This document shows positions 1 through 5,512 of a DNA stretch of 8,951 nucleotides, in pieces. The notes beneath the pieces are model-generated. The model was given only the letters and a program-made list of their open reading frames with translations. It was not told the DNA's origin and ran no database searches. Positions within the stretch are counted from its first letter, which is position 1, and each line of letters begins with the position of its first letter. The position numbers were made by a program, and so were the translations under genes. Origin of the DNA: an uncultured Actinomycetes bacterium. GTDB lineage: Bacteria; Actinomycetota; Thermoleophilia; Solirubrobacterales; 70-9. The stretch spans positions 1-8,951 of the forward strand of contig CAMLHB010000085.1 of assembly GCA_946479725.1 (NCBI GenBank), written 5' to 3'.

Positions 1-1
1 C

Positions 2-34
2 CCAAGCCGGGCGCTGGTCGACTACGTGGCCTGA
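2..34 (+). CDS. C-terminal end of an unidentified gene upstream of arsC
   Basis: One frame reads PSRALVDYVA and then stops at TGA, 21 bp before the arsC start. The close same-strand spacing suggests that the two genes are cotranscribed. Ten residues are too few to name a family. Genes next to arsC are often ArsR regulators or arsenite exporters, but nothing visible here supports either. The other two forward frames are also open over this short stretch, so the reading is only plausible. Confidence 0.35.
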   Translation, partial: PSRALVDYVA

Positions 35-55
35 ATCGTGGAACTACTCATCTAG

Positions 56-451
56 ATGGCAAACGCCCTTTTCGTCTGCCTCCACAACGCCGGCCGCTCG
101 CAGATGAGCCAGGCGCTTTTCGAGCGCGCGGCCGGCGGTCACCATGAGGCGCGCTCGGCAGGCACGACTCCCGCCGAGCGGGTCCACCCCGAGGTCGTGG
201 AGGTGATGAGCGAGCTGGGGATCGATCTGGCCGATCGCAAGCCGAAGCTGCTCAGCCTTGAGGACGCTGAGTGGGCCGATGTGGTGGTGACGATGGGCTG
301 CGGCGACAAGTGCCCCTACGTGCCCGGCGTCCGCTATGTCGATTGGGACCTGCCCGACCCGAAGGGCCAGCCAGTCGAGGCGGTGCGGGCGACCCGCGAC
401 GAGATCGCGTGGCGGGTCGAGGCGCTGGTCGAAGAACTCGACCGCGCTTAG
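56..451 (+). CDS. arsC: Arsenate reductase, low-molecular-weight phosphatase type
   Basis: This 131-residue cytoplasmic protein has the length and fold signature of LMW-phosphatase-type arsenate reductases, which convert arsenate to arsenite for export. The P-loop CLHNAGRS starts at Cys8, with Arg14 and Ser15 completing the CX5R-S anion pocket. The general-acid region is DWDLPDP (residues 96-102). Two further cysteines, Cys82 and Cys86 in GCGDKCP, could relay electrons as in the thioredoxin-coupled, three-cysteine enzymes. Actinobacterial relatives may use mycothiol instead, and the sequence alone does not settle which. The ATG is chosen because the P-loop sits near the N-terminus as usual; the ribosome binding site is weak. 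The gene probably follows the upstream partial gene in an operon and ends at the hairpin at 478-503. A protein tyrosine phosphatase is the alternative, but the GCGDKCP segment favours arsenate. Confidence 0.93.
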   Translation: MANALFVCLHNAGRSQMSQALFERAAGGHHEARSAGTTPAERVHPEVVEVMSELGIDLADRKPKLLSLEDAEWADVVVTMGCGDKCPYVPGVRYVDWDLPDPKGQPVEAVRATRDEIAWRVEALVEELDRA

Positions 452-477
452 TCCGCGTCCTGCCAGTAGAACAGCAA

Positions 478-503
478 AGAGCCCGGCGCAAAGGCCGGGC
501 TCT
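478..503. terminator. Bidirectional terminator between convergent genes
   Basis: A perfect 10-bp stem, AGAGCCCGGC (478-487) with GCCGGGCTCT (494-503), has a 6-nt loop and lies 26 bp after arsC and 21 bp after the convergent phosphatase gene. A short T-rich stretch follows on the plus strand and a weaker one (TTTGCTGTTC) on the minus strand, so it can serve both genes. Confidence 0.75.
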
Positions 504-524
504 CTTATTGCAATGGGAGATCGC

Positions 525-2144
525 CTAAGGACGATCGGCCAGCACTTCGTAGGTGACGTTGTCGCCATGCTGTTGCGTGTAGAACCACCGCCACTGCGGC
601 GTCCCCAGCTCCGGGACGTGGGCGCCGAGGATGCCCTGCGGGCTCGGGTCTCCGTCGGAGACGACGGCGCCGGTGATCTCGTTGTCACCGTCGTTCTTGC
701 CGAAGCCGCCGTTGTCGGCGTCGATCGTGGCGGAGGCGTCGCGGCCCTCGGCCAGCCAGCGCAGCGGCTGGTTCTGCGGCTGCGAGTAGTCGGTCCCGAC
801 CTGGAACACCCAGCCGGAGTCAAGCGCGTTGCGCTGGCTATGGAGGGTGTCGCCGGCATCCTCGACGAAGCTGATCGCGTTCCGCGAGAGGAACGTGACG
901 TTGTCGAAGCCCGCGTGGGCCGCGTCCCCGTTGTAGAAGACGCGCAGGGTTCCGGTGTCGGCGCTCGGGCTGCTCTGGCTCAGCTCGAAGATCGAGCCCC
1001 AGCCGCCCGCTTTCGCGTTCTCGACGCTTTCGGCGTTGGTGTCGCCGGTCTCATCGAAGAAGAACTTCGTGAAATGGGTGCCCGGCTGGAAGACGCCGTT
1101 CTCCGGACGCTTGAACGGGGTGGCGTTCGCCGCTTTGGCCAGCGGCAGCGCCTGGAACGGAGCGTTGCCGTCGGTGGCGGTGTCGTGGATCGTCACCCAG
1201 CGGGTTTCGAACGACTTGCCATAGGTGTGGAGAGCGAGCTGGTCGGAGCTGTTGACCGCTTCCTGGCTCGTCGCGGTGATCGGTTCGCCGGCTTCGTTCA
1301 GAACCTGCAGCGCCTGCAGCTTGCCGTGGGCGAGGTCGCCCGGGCTCTGCGGGACGTAGCGGTAGATGTAGCTGTTGGGCTTGCGGGCTTTGGTGCCCGG
1401 CTTAGTCGAGCCGCCGATGTCCTCGCAGATCCAGAGGTCGCCGGCAGAGTCGTCCTGGATGCCCTCATAGCCGCCGCGACCGAGCGCGCCGGAGACGTCG
1501 GTGACGGTCGAGGGGTAGCTCGGCGTCGCCGCGTAGGTCGGAGCGCCGGAGTTCTCGGTCGTGAACAGGAGCCGCTGCGCGAACGGGTCCCAGGTGGAGC
1601 CGTCGATCGTCGCCAGCGGTTTGCCTTCGCTGTCGTGGTCGGCCAGAAGCGTCACCCGGTGGGCGGCGTCGGCGTCGAGGTTGACGCGGGTGATGTAGCC
1701 GGCGCCACCAGCGCCCCCCTCGTGGCCCTGGAAGAGGAAGTGGGTGCCGTAGTCGTAGCTCGGATCGGCTCCCGCCAGGCCCTGCTTGAAGACGAGGTAG
1801 GTGTTCTTGTCGGGCTCGGTCTTGTGCGCCTCGGTCGGGCTGGTCGGGTTCGGCAGCATCTGCGGCTGGCCGGCGCCGTTCAGCACGTCGTTGTCGTAGC
1901 CGTAGTAGGAGGTCAGGGCCGAGGGGTTCTCGAGCCGGGTCGAGCCCTGGGCGACGGCGAGTTGCCGCAGCTCGGGCGAGAGGATGCTTGCCGGGGCGTA
2001 GCCCGCGGACTTGGTGTTGGCGTTGGGTACGCCGGTCAGCGTGGGACCGGAGGGCGGCGTCGCCCCGGCGGCGGCCACGAGCACGGCGGCAACCGCCAGC
2101 GCGAGGACGCCCAGGAGCGAGATCAACTTGGTGTTTCTCACCAT
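525..2144 (-). CDS. Secreted PhoX/DUF839-family alkaline phosphatase
   Basis: This 539-residue protein begins with a Sec-type signal peptide: basic MVRNTK, a hydrophobic core at about residues 7-25, and a likely cleavage in the AAAGA region. Blocks typical of the PhoX/DUF839 beta-propeller family follow: WDPFAQRLLFTTEN (185-198), GGYEGIQDDSAGDLWICED (224-242) and RPENGVFQPG (346-355). PhoX enzymes hydrolyse phosphomonoesters outside the membrane using an iron-calcium cluster. The only cysteine in the protein, Cys240 in ICED, aligns by eye with the iron-ligand cysteine of PhoX (the CEE motif). No twin-arginine motif is present, unlike classical PhoX, so export looks Sec-dependent. The start is fixed by GAAAGGA at 2153-2159. 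The gene is preceded by a PHO-box-like repeat. The family call is firm, but the substrate could be another phosphoester and alkaline phosphatase activity is inferred. Confidence 0.82.
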   Translation of the reverse strand: MVRNTKLISLLGVLALAVAAVLVAAAGATPPSGPTLTGVPNANTKSAGYAPASILSPELRQLAVAQGSTRLENPSALTSYYGYDNDVLNGAGQPQMLPNPTSPTEAHKTEPDKNTYLVFKQGLAGADPSYDYGTHFLFQGHEGGAGGAGYITRVNLDADAAHRVTLLADHDSEGKPLATIDGSTWDPFAQRLLFTTENSGAPTYAATPSYPSTVTDVSGALGRGGYEGIQDDSAGDLWICEDIGGSTKPGTKARKPNSYIYRYVPQSPGDLAHGKLQALQVLNEAGEPITATSQEAVNSSDQLALHTYGKSFETRWVTIHDTATDGNAPFQALPLAKAANATPFKRPENGVFQPGTHFTKFFFDETGDTNAESVENAKAGGWGSIFELSQSSPSADTGTLRVFYNGDAAHAGFDNVTFLSRNAISFVEDAGDTLHSQRNALDSGWVFQVGTDYSQPQNQPLRWLAEGRDASATIDADNGGFGKNDGDNEITGAVVSDGDPSPQGILGAHVPELGTPQWRWFYTQQHGDNVTYEVLADRP

Positions 2145-2152
2145 TTCTGGAT

Positions 2153-2159
2153 TCCTTTC
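2153..2159 (-). promoter_or_regulatory. Ribosome binding site of the PhoX-like gene
   Basis: GAAAGGA lies about 8 nt upstream of the ATG and decides the start. The same GAAAGGAA octamer precedes the neighbouring metallophosphoesterase gene. Confidence 0.7.
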
Positions 2160-2175
2160 GGATCGTTTAGGAGCT

Positions 2176-2187
2176 TTCCCGCGGGAA
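2176..2187. promoter_or_regulatory. 12-bp palindrome at the PhoX-gene promoter
   Basis: TTCCCGCGGGAA is a perfect palindrome overlapping the downstream edge of the proposed -10 hexamer (2186-2191), about where transcription would start. A repressor operator would fit this position. The other phosphatase promoter has no equivalent, and a chance GC-rich palindrome cannot be excluded. Confidence 0.25.
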
Positions 2188-2191
2188 CCTA
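2186..2191 (-). promoter_or_regulatory. Candidate -10 element of the PhoX-like gene
   Basis: TAGGTT on the minus strand, within CCTAGGTT, fits the TANNNT pattern. No good -35 is visible, as expected for an activator-dependent promoter. It lies exactly 38 bp downstream of the direct-repeat box at 2230-2251, the same spacing as at the neighbouring phosphatase promoter. Confidence 0.4.
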
Positions 2192-2229
2192 GGAACGCCC
2201 CTGAGAAGCACGGTTAAGAAGATGGGGCT

Positions 2230-2251
2230 CACCGGTGTCGATCCGGTGAAC
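2230..2251 (-). promoter_or_regulatory. PHO-box-like direct repeat upstream of the PhoX-like gene
   Basis: On the minus strand two 11-nt units abut: GTTCACCGGAT and CGACACCGGTG. CACCGG recurs at exactly 11-nt spacing. Streptomyces PHO boxes are built from 11-nt direct repeat units beginning G(G/T)TCA; the first unit fits well and the second poorly. The same bases can also form a small hairpin (TCACCGG/CCGGTGA), which is an alternative reading. The box ends 85 bp before the start codon of a phosphatase gene. It is weaker than the box at 3489-3510. Confidence 0.45.
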
Positions 2252-2260
2252 GAGGGAGTG

Positions 2261-2298
2261 CGATGGACGAGGCGGGCAAACGCCCGCCTCGTCCATCG
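2261..2298 (-). terminator. Perfect 17-bp hairpin after the metallophosphoesterase gene
   Basis: CGATGGACGAGGCGGGC (2261-2277) is the exact reverse complement of 2282-2298, leaving a 4-nt loop. It begins 15 bp past the stop of the gene at 2314-3411. No T-run follows in either direction. Such T-less hairpins often act as terminators or 3'-end stabilisers in high-GC actinobacteria. It lies only 10 bp upstream of the direct-repeat box of the next gene, which argues for separate transcription of the two phosphatases. Confidence 0.6.
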
Positions 2299-2313
2299 GT
2301 GGGGCAGTGGGCC

Positions 2314-3411
2314 TCAGTGACCGGGACAGGTCGCCGGGTTGAAGCCGGGCTGGTTGGCGAATTCCTCGTGCTGGTAGCTGAAGACCACGGAGGTGTTCGG
2401 GTCGACGTTCAGCTTCAGCCATTCATGACACGGAGTGGTGCTGCCGTTGACGGTGATCCGCCGTAGGTTCGGCACGTCCTGGCCGACCCCGTACATCGTC
2501 TTGTTTTCGGGGCGGCTCGGGTCGGCGAGCGGGCGGTCGTCGATGAATTTGTGCGAGTCGCCGTTCAGCAGGAGGACCGGGCCGTCGAAGTGCAGCGCCT
2601 GGTCGGCGAGCGCCTGGACGATCGGGCGGAAGTGGTCGAACTGGGTGGGGTCGCCGGCAAAAGCCGGGTCCCACATGTCGGCCTGGATGCCGATCGCGAC
2701 CGCCGCCGCGTGCTGCTGGCGTGCGCGGGCGAAAATCCGTTCCATCCAGGCGATGTCGGCCAGCGTGCGCCCTTCGACCTCGGCGATCTGCGAGCTGGTG
2801 CGGGGCTGTTCGAACCAGGGCAGCCAGTCGTTGTTGGAGCCGGGCACGTTCAGGTCGCCGAAGACGACGCGATTGTGGTTCCACATCACGTTCTCCGGGT
2901 AGTCGCCGCCCTGGCTCTGGACGGGCACTTCCTTGCCCAGGGTGAAGCCGGGACGGTTGAAGAAGATCCGGCGGATCTCCTGCAGTCGGGCCGGGCGAAC
3001 ATCGCCGTTCAAGACCGGCCCCGCCGGCCAGTAGCTGCCGTTGTTGGCGCGGTGGCAATCGGTCCACTCGTTGTCGCCGGGGGTGTAGACGAGCGGCTCT
3101 TCGAAGCTGTCGAAGTCAGAGCGGATCTGTTCGAAGTAGCTGGTCGCGCACTGCGTCGAGCCGTTCTTGATGTCGCCTAGGTGGATGACCCGGCTGACGT
3201 TCGGGTCGGCGTTGATCTCGGCCACGTCGTTGGGGAAGTTTTCGATCTGCGCCGTGCCATAGGGCGTGTCGCCGATCACGGCGTAGGTGAAGGAACCATC
3301 AGCTCCGCCGGGGCCGTTGTGGCCGGGGGATTCGTCCTGGGCGGCGGAGACCGGGACGACGATCAGTGCCGTCGCGAGCAGTGCCGCGAAGGCGATGAGA
3401 ATGCGTTTCAT
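2314..3411 (-). CDS. Secreted calcineurin-like metallophosphoesterase
   Basis: This 365-residue protein has an N-terminal signal peptide (MKR, a hydrophobic run at residues 4-22, likely cleavage after the SAA near residue 24). The metal-site motifs of the calcineurin-like phosphoesterase fold are in the usual order: GDTP with Asp48, GD with Asp80 (HLGDIKNG), GDNE with Asn114 (PGDNEW) and GDSH with His287 (NGDSHKF). The first motif is D-T-P rather than the common DxH, so one ligand of the first metal may be missing or replaced. Gln243 (IGIQADMW) sits where many relatives have a histidine. Four cysteines (88, 119, 328, 362) could form disulfides outside the cell. The ATG is supported by GAAAGGAA just upstream. 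A PHO-box-like repeat and its own promoter precede the gene. The role is presumably phosphate release from an extracellular ester; the substrate is unknown. Confidence 0.83.
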   Translation of the reverse strand: MKRILIAFAALLATALIVVPVSAAQDESPGHNGPGGADGSFTYAVIGDTPYGTAQIENFPNDVAEINADPNVSRVIHLGDIKNGSTQCATSYFEQIRSDFDSFEEPLVYTPGDNEWTDCHRANNGSYWPAGPVLNGDVRPARLQEIRRIFFNRPGFTLGKEVPVQSQGGDYPENVMWNHNRVVFGDLNVPGSNNDWLPWFEQPRTSSQIAEVEGRTLADIAWMERIFARARQQHAAAVAIGIQADMWDPAFAGDPTQFDHFRPIVQALADQALHFDGPVLLLNGDSHKFIDDRPLADPSRPENKTMYGVGQDVPNLRRITVNGSTTPCHEWLKLNVDPNTSVVFSYQHEEFANQPGFNPATCPGH

Positions 3412-3444
3412 CCTTTTCCTTTCTTGGGGCGGTAGGTCGCCGCC

Positions 3445-3450
3445 AAGCTA
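3445..3450 (-). promoter_or_regulatory. Candidate -10 element of the metallophosphoesterase gene
   Basis: TAGCTT on the minus strand, within CCTAGCTT, matches TANNNT and resembles CCTAGGTT at the other phosphatase gene. It is 38 bp downstream of the direct-repeat box at 3489-3510 and leaves a 5' leader of roughly 25-30 nt containing the GAAAGGAA ribosome binding site. Confidence 0.4.
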
Positions 3451-3488
3451 GGTGCGGCGGGTCGCCGGGATGTGGAGGAGCGGTAGCC

Positions 3489-3510
3489 AGGCTGTGACCG
3501 ATCTGTGAAC
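3489..3510 (-). promoter_or_regulatory. PHO-box/PhoP-type direct repeat
   Basis: On the minus strand GTTCACAGATC is followed directly by GGTCACAGCCT. Both units begin G(G/T)TCA, the start of the Streptomyces PHO-box repeat unit, at the diagnostic 11-nt spacing. Read another way it is TCACAGA, 4 nt, TCACAGC, close to the TCACAGC-N4-TCACAGC motif reported for mycobacterial PhoP. Either points to an OmpR/PhoB-family response regulator. It lies 77 bp upstream of the phosphoesterase start and downstream of the glycosyltransferase remnant. Confidence 0.65.
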
Positions 3511-3545
3511 CGCGGTACCTGGCGCGCGTCGGCCTGACCCTGTAC

Positions 3546-4273
3546 TCAGGCGGCTGCGCCGACGCCGGTCTCGATCGAGGCCGGCTCCAGCGCGAGGGCG
3601 CCGCGGTAGCCGTCGGCAAGCTGCGCGAGAGCACGGTCCCAGGAGCGCGCCCGGGCAGCGCGGACGGCAGAGGCCCCCAGCTGGCGACGCAAGAGCGGTG
3701 AGCCGGCGAGCCGCAGGCTCGTGCCGGCCAGATGGTCTGGATCGGGCCGGCAGAGCAAGCCGGTATGGCGGTGCTCGATCAGCGCCGCGGGGCCGCCTTC
3801 GGCGACCGCGACGACGGGAAGCCCGCTGGCGTCGGCCTCGATTACGACCTGCCCGTAGGTGTCGGTCTGCGAGCAGAAGAGGAAGAGTTCGGTGCTCGCA
3901 TAGGCGCAGGCAGGCTCCTCGGGTCAGGCTCCCGGCGTAGAGCACCTTCAGCTCACCCGGAACGGCGCCCGCTTCCCGCTTTGCGGGGTCGAAGCGGGAG
4001 AGATCGACGCCCCTCGTCGCCGCTGCGCATCCGGACGTAGGCGACCAGCTCGGCGTGGTGGCTGGCGAGGAGCGGCGTACCCGACATACGGCTGAGCAGG
4101 GTCGCGCCGACGCCGGCGGGTCCGGGGGCGGTAACGTGGATCAGGTCGCAGCGACCCTCCGCGAGGGTCTCCGCCAGGTCCGGCAGGGCCGGCACCCCCA
4201 CCGTCATCCTCTCGTAGAAGGGAATCTCGAACTCGCTCGTCGCCGGCAGGCGGCGATCGACGCTGGGGTCACC
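3546..4273 (-). pseudogene. Decayed family-4 glycosyltransferase (GT-B fold)
   Basis: Three pieces of one glycosyltransferase can be read in order on the minus strand but in different frames. At about 4273-4016 is an N-terminal-domain piece containing CDLIHVTAPGPAG and LLASHHAELVAYVRMRSGD. At about 4014-3919 is the interdomain piece RGVDLSRFDPAKRE followed by VLYAGSLTR. At 3920-3546 is the nucleotide-sugar-binding part with YASTELFLFCSQTDTYG, then VVIEADASGLPVVAVAEGG, the family's E-rich motif. Normally about 50-60 residues separate piece one from two, and two from three, so two internal deletions that also shift frame are inferred. The first 30-40 residues are missing as well. No frame gives a working enzyme. 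The family call is firm; the original acceptor is unknown. Confidence 0.8.
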
Positions 4274-4367
4274 TGCGATCGAGGATTTCGAGGAGCGCAA
4301 GGCGGCGTATCATCACCAGCTCGCAAATCGAATTCCCCATCTCGGCCTAACTCTCGCGGACGGTTGG

Positions 4368-4397
4368 TTCCGTCGTCGCCTTTTCCGTCGTCGCCTT
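4368..4397. repeat. 15-bp perfect tandem duplication
   Basis: TTCCGTCGTCGCCTT occurs twice head to tail with no gap (4368-4382 and 4383-4397). It lies in the gene-free stretch and looks like a replication-slippage product; no function is apparent. Confidence 0.8.
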
Positions 4398-4449
4398 TAT
4401 GCACTGAGGAGGCGAGGAAACTCCCAGGTGAGCGTGCAAAATCGCAAAA

Positions 4450-4471
4450 TTGGTACCCGCTTGGTACCCGC
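4450..4471 (+). repeat. Paired 11-bp repeat, copy 1 (outside the element)
   Basis: TTGGTACCCGC occurs twice in perfect tandem. It lies 61 bp left of the tRNA fragment, close to the 57-bp distance between copy 3 and the intact tRNA. It is a candidate integrase arm-type site of a second, tandem element. Confidence 0.65.
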
Positions 4472-4502
4472 GTCGGTGATGGCCACAAGGCCGGAAACAG
4501 AA

Positions 4503-4528
4503 AAAAGGCCCCGTTTCCGGGGCCTTTT
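4503..4528 (-). terminator. Terminator hairpin next to the tRNA-fMet fragment
   Basis: AAAAGGCCCCG (4503-4513) pairs perfectly with CGGGGCCTTTT (4518-4528) around a 4-nt loop. On the minus strand it is followed by TTTTTTCTG, a proper U-tract. The stem ends 4 bp from the tRNA fragment, the same stem length, loop size and spacing as the terminator of the intact tRNA, but with a different sequence. Confidence 0.75.
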
Positions 4529-4532
4529 CCTA

Positions 4533-4574
<42 letters not shown>

Positions 4575-4658
4575 GTCTCTAGTGCTGGCTGCCTGGGCTG
4601 GTTCTTGGCTTGCTGAAGCGGTTCGAGCTGGCCCGAGTTGGCCTCAGTTGCGCTCAAC

Positions 4659-4680
4659 TTAGTACCCACTTAGTACCCGC
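4659..4680 (+). repeat. Paired 11-bp repeat, copy 2 (element left arm)
   Basis: TTAGTACCCAC is followed directly by TTAGTACCCGC, 84 bp inside the left attachment repeat. It has the same orientation and 11-bp periodicity as copy 1, consistent with two protein molecules bound on one face of the helix. Confidence 0.65.
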
Positions 4681-4700
4681 CGCGATTTGCCGAGCGAGGT

Positions 4701-4991
4701 TCAGACGCGAGCAATCGCAGCGTCCGACGTCCGAGCATCGTGGAAGGCGATGACGACGACCCGATCCTCAGCCTCGATGTAGATGTAGACAACGATCAGC
4801 CAACCCCACGGACCGATCAGGGCCCGGCAATCTCGCCAGACGCCGGAGAGCTGTTTACCGGCGCGCGGGAACTCTTCCAACGTGAGCAGCGTGCGCGAGA
4901 CCCGCTCGCGCGTGTCGACCGGAAGCTGGCGGGTCTCGATCAGACTGCGAAGCTCATCACGCGCCTGGCGCGTGACCTCGATAGCCGGCAT
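4701..4991 (-). CDS. ParE/RelE-superfamily toxin
   Basis: This 96-residue protein has the size and layout of ParE/RelE toxins: an N-terminal helical part (residues 1-35), the core RDCRALIGPWGWLIVVYIYI (53-72), and the closing strand VVVIAFHDARTSD (78-90). RelE relatives cleave ribosome-bound mRNA and ParE relatives poison gyrase; the sequence does not say which applies. The partner antitoxin gene ends 3 bp upstream, so translation is probably coupled. The cargo position between attachment repeats fits a maintenance role for the element. The start is set by the tight spacing to the antitoxin. Confidence 0.78.
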   Translation of the reverse strand: MPAIEVTRQARDELRSLIETRQLPVDTRERVSRTLLTLEEFPRAGKQLSGVWRDCRALIGPWGWLIVVYIYIEAEDRVVVIAFHDARTSDAAIARV

Positions 4992-4994
4992 CGA

Positions 4995-5252
4995 CTAGAG
5001 CTCGGAGAGCGACACGGTTTCGCCGCGGCGAGCCTGCTCGATCGAATCCTGCGCCCTCTCCCACGCTCCTGGAATCCCGTCGAGGATTTCCGTGATCCGC
5101 GATGCATCGGGGTCGGCTTCGTCCAGGGCACTCGAGAGAAGCGAGCGAGCGAGAGTCCCCTCTTGAACATGCGTGCGCTCCGCCAAACTCGCCAGCTTCT
5201 GCGCATAGTCCGGCTCGAGAGTTACGTTGATCCGACGATTCCGCTCGGCCAT
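4995..5252 (-). CDS. Ribbon-helix-helix antitoxin
   Basis: The 85-residue protein from the ATG at 5252 starts MAERNRRINVTLEPDY. The strand RINVTL and two helices (about residues 14-26 and 30-42, the second TLARSLLSSALDE) form a CopG/Arc-type DNA-binding domain. The acidic C-terminal tail, ending GETVSLSEL, is the kind that wraps the toxin. It precedes the toxin by 3 bp, the usual antitoxin-first order, and such proteins normally repress their own operon. A GTG at 5279 would add nine residues (MCPCVYPIA) that do not look like this family. The ATG is preferred because a -10-like TACCCT lies exactly 6 nt before it. Confidence 0.8.
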   Translation of the reverse strand: MAERNRRINVTLEPDYAQKLASLAERTHVQEGTLARSLLSSALDEADPDASRITEILDGIPGAWERAQDSIEQARRGETVSLSEL

Positions 5253-5258
5253 TGCTAT

Positions 5259-5264
5259 AGGGTA
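5259..5264 (-). promoter_or_regulatory. -10 element of a leaderless antitoxin mRNA
   Basis: TACCCT on the minus strand is followed by 6 nt and then the ATG, so transcription would start on the start codon itself. No Shine-Dalgarno sequence is present. The spacing matches the proposed ppx promoter. Confidence 0.4.
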
Positions 5265-5304
5265 CACGCAAGGGCACACAACGTGCGCGAACCGTGAATC
5301 GCGC

Positions 5305-5310
5305 TAGCCT
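5305..5310 (+). promoter_or_regulatory. -10 element of the CxxC gene
   Basis: TAGCCT lies 7 nt before the ATG at 5318, again suggesting a leaderless transcript. With the antitoxin promoter it makes the 65-bp gap between the two start codons a divergent promoter region. Confidence 0.35.
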
Positions 5311-5317
5311 GAAAGCG

Positions 5318-5467
5318 ATGGCCCACAACAAGCGCAAACGGCCTAAGCACCGCCGGAATGGCTGCCTTCTTTGCAAGCCGCACAAGCTAACGGCCAATTC
5401 GAAGGCTCAGCGGGAGCGGGACCGCCGAGTTTGGGTCCGCCATGAGGAGCTCGCGTCGGGAGGCTAG
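5318..5467 (+). CDS. 49-residue basic CxxC protein, unknown function
   Basis: This short gene encodes a very basic protein. Its N-terminus is MAHNKRKRPKHRRNG, followed by CLLCKPHK (Cys16, Cys19, His22) and then a charged, probably helical tail containing QRERDRRVWVRHEE. One CxxC with a nearby histidine suggests a zinc knuckle or a metal-bridged dimer, and the charge suggests nucleic-acid binding; both are inferences. Evidence that it is real: a coherent composition, a -10-like TAGCCT 7 nt upstream, and placement in an otherwise empty divergent gap. I recall similar small 'CLxCKPxK' proteins in actinobacteria but know no function. It ends in TAG, in the same frame as the next gene. Confidence 0.62.
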   Translation: MAHNKRKRPKHRRNGCLLCKPHKLTANSKAQRERDRRVWVRHEELASGG

Positions 5468-5512
5468 GCACACCGTGATGCGGCGCATTTAGGTGACGGT
5501 ATTGACCCCAAT

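Larger units (their letters stand above)
4274..4532. other. Gene-free stretch, probable right end of a lost second element
   Basis: No credible gene lies here. The stretch begins where homology to the glycosyltransferase ends. It contains a 15-bp tandem duplication (4368-4397), a TTGGTACCCGC repeat pair (4450-4471) and a terminator stem (4503-4528). It ends at the tRNA-fMet fragment. The last three items repeat the layout found just left of the intact tRNA, which suggests that this is the residual right end of a related element. Confidence 0.4.

Noticed and set aside
336..2192. A 618-codon plus-strand open frame opposite the PhoX-like gene
   Set aside because: It is the GC-rich mirror of the real minus-strand gene, made of low-complexity R/V/G/A sequence with no family motifs.
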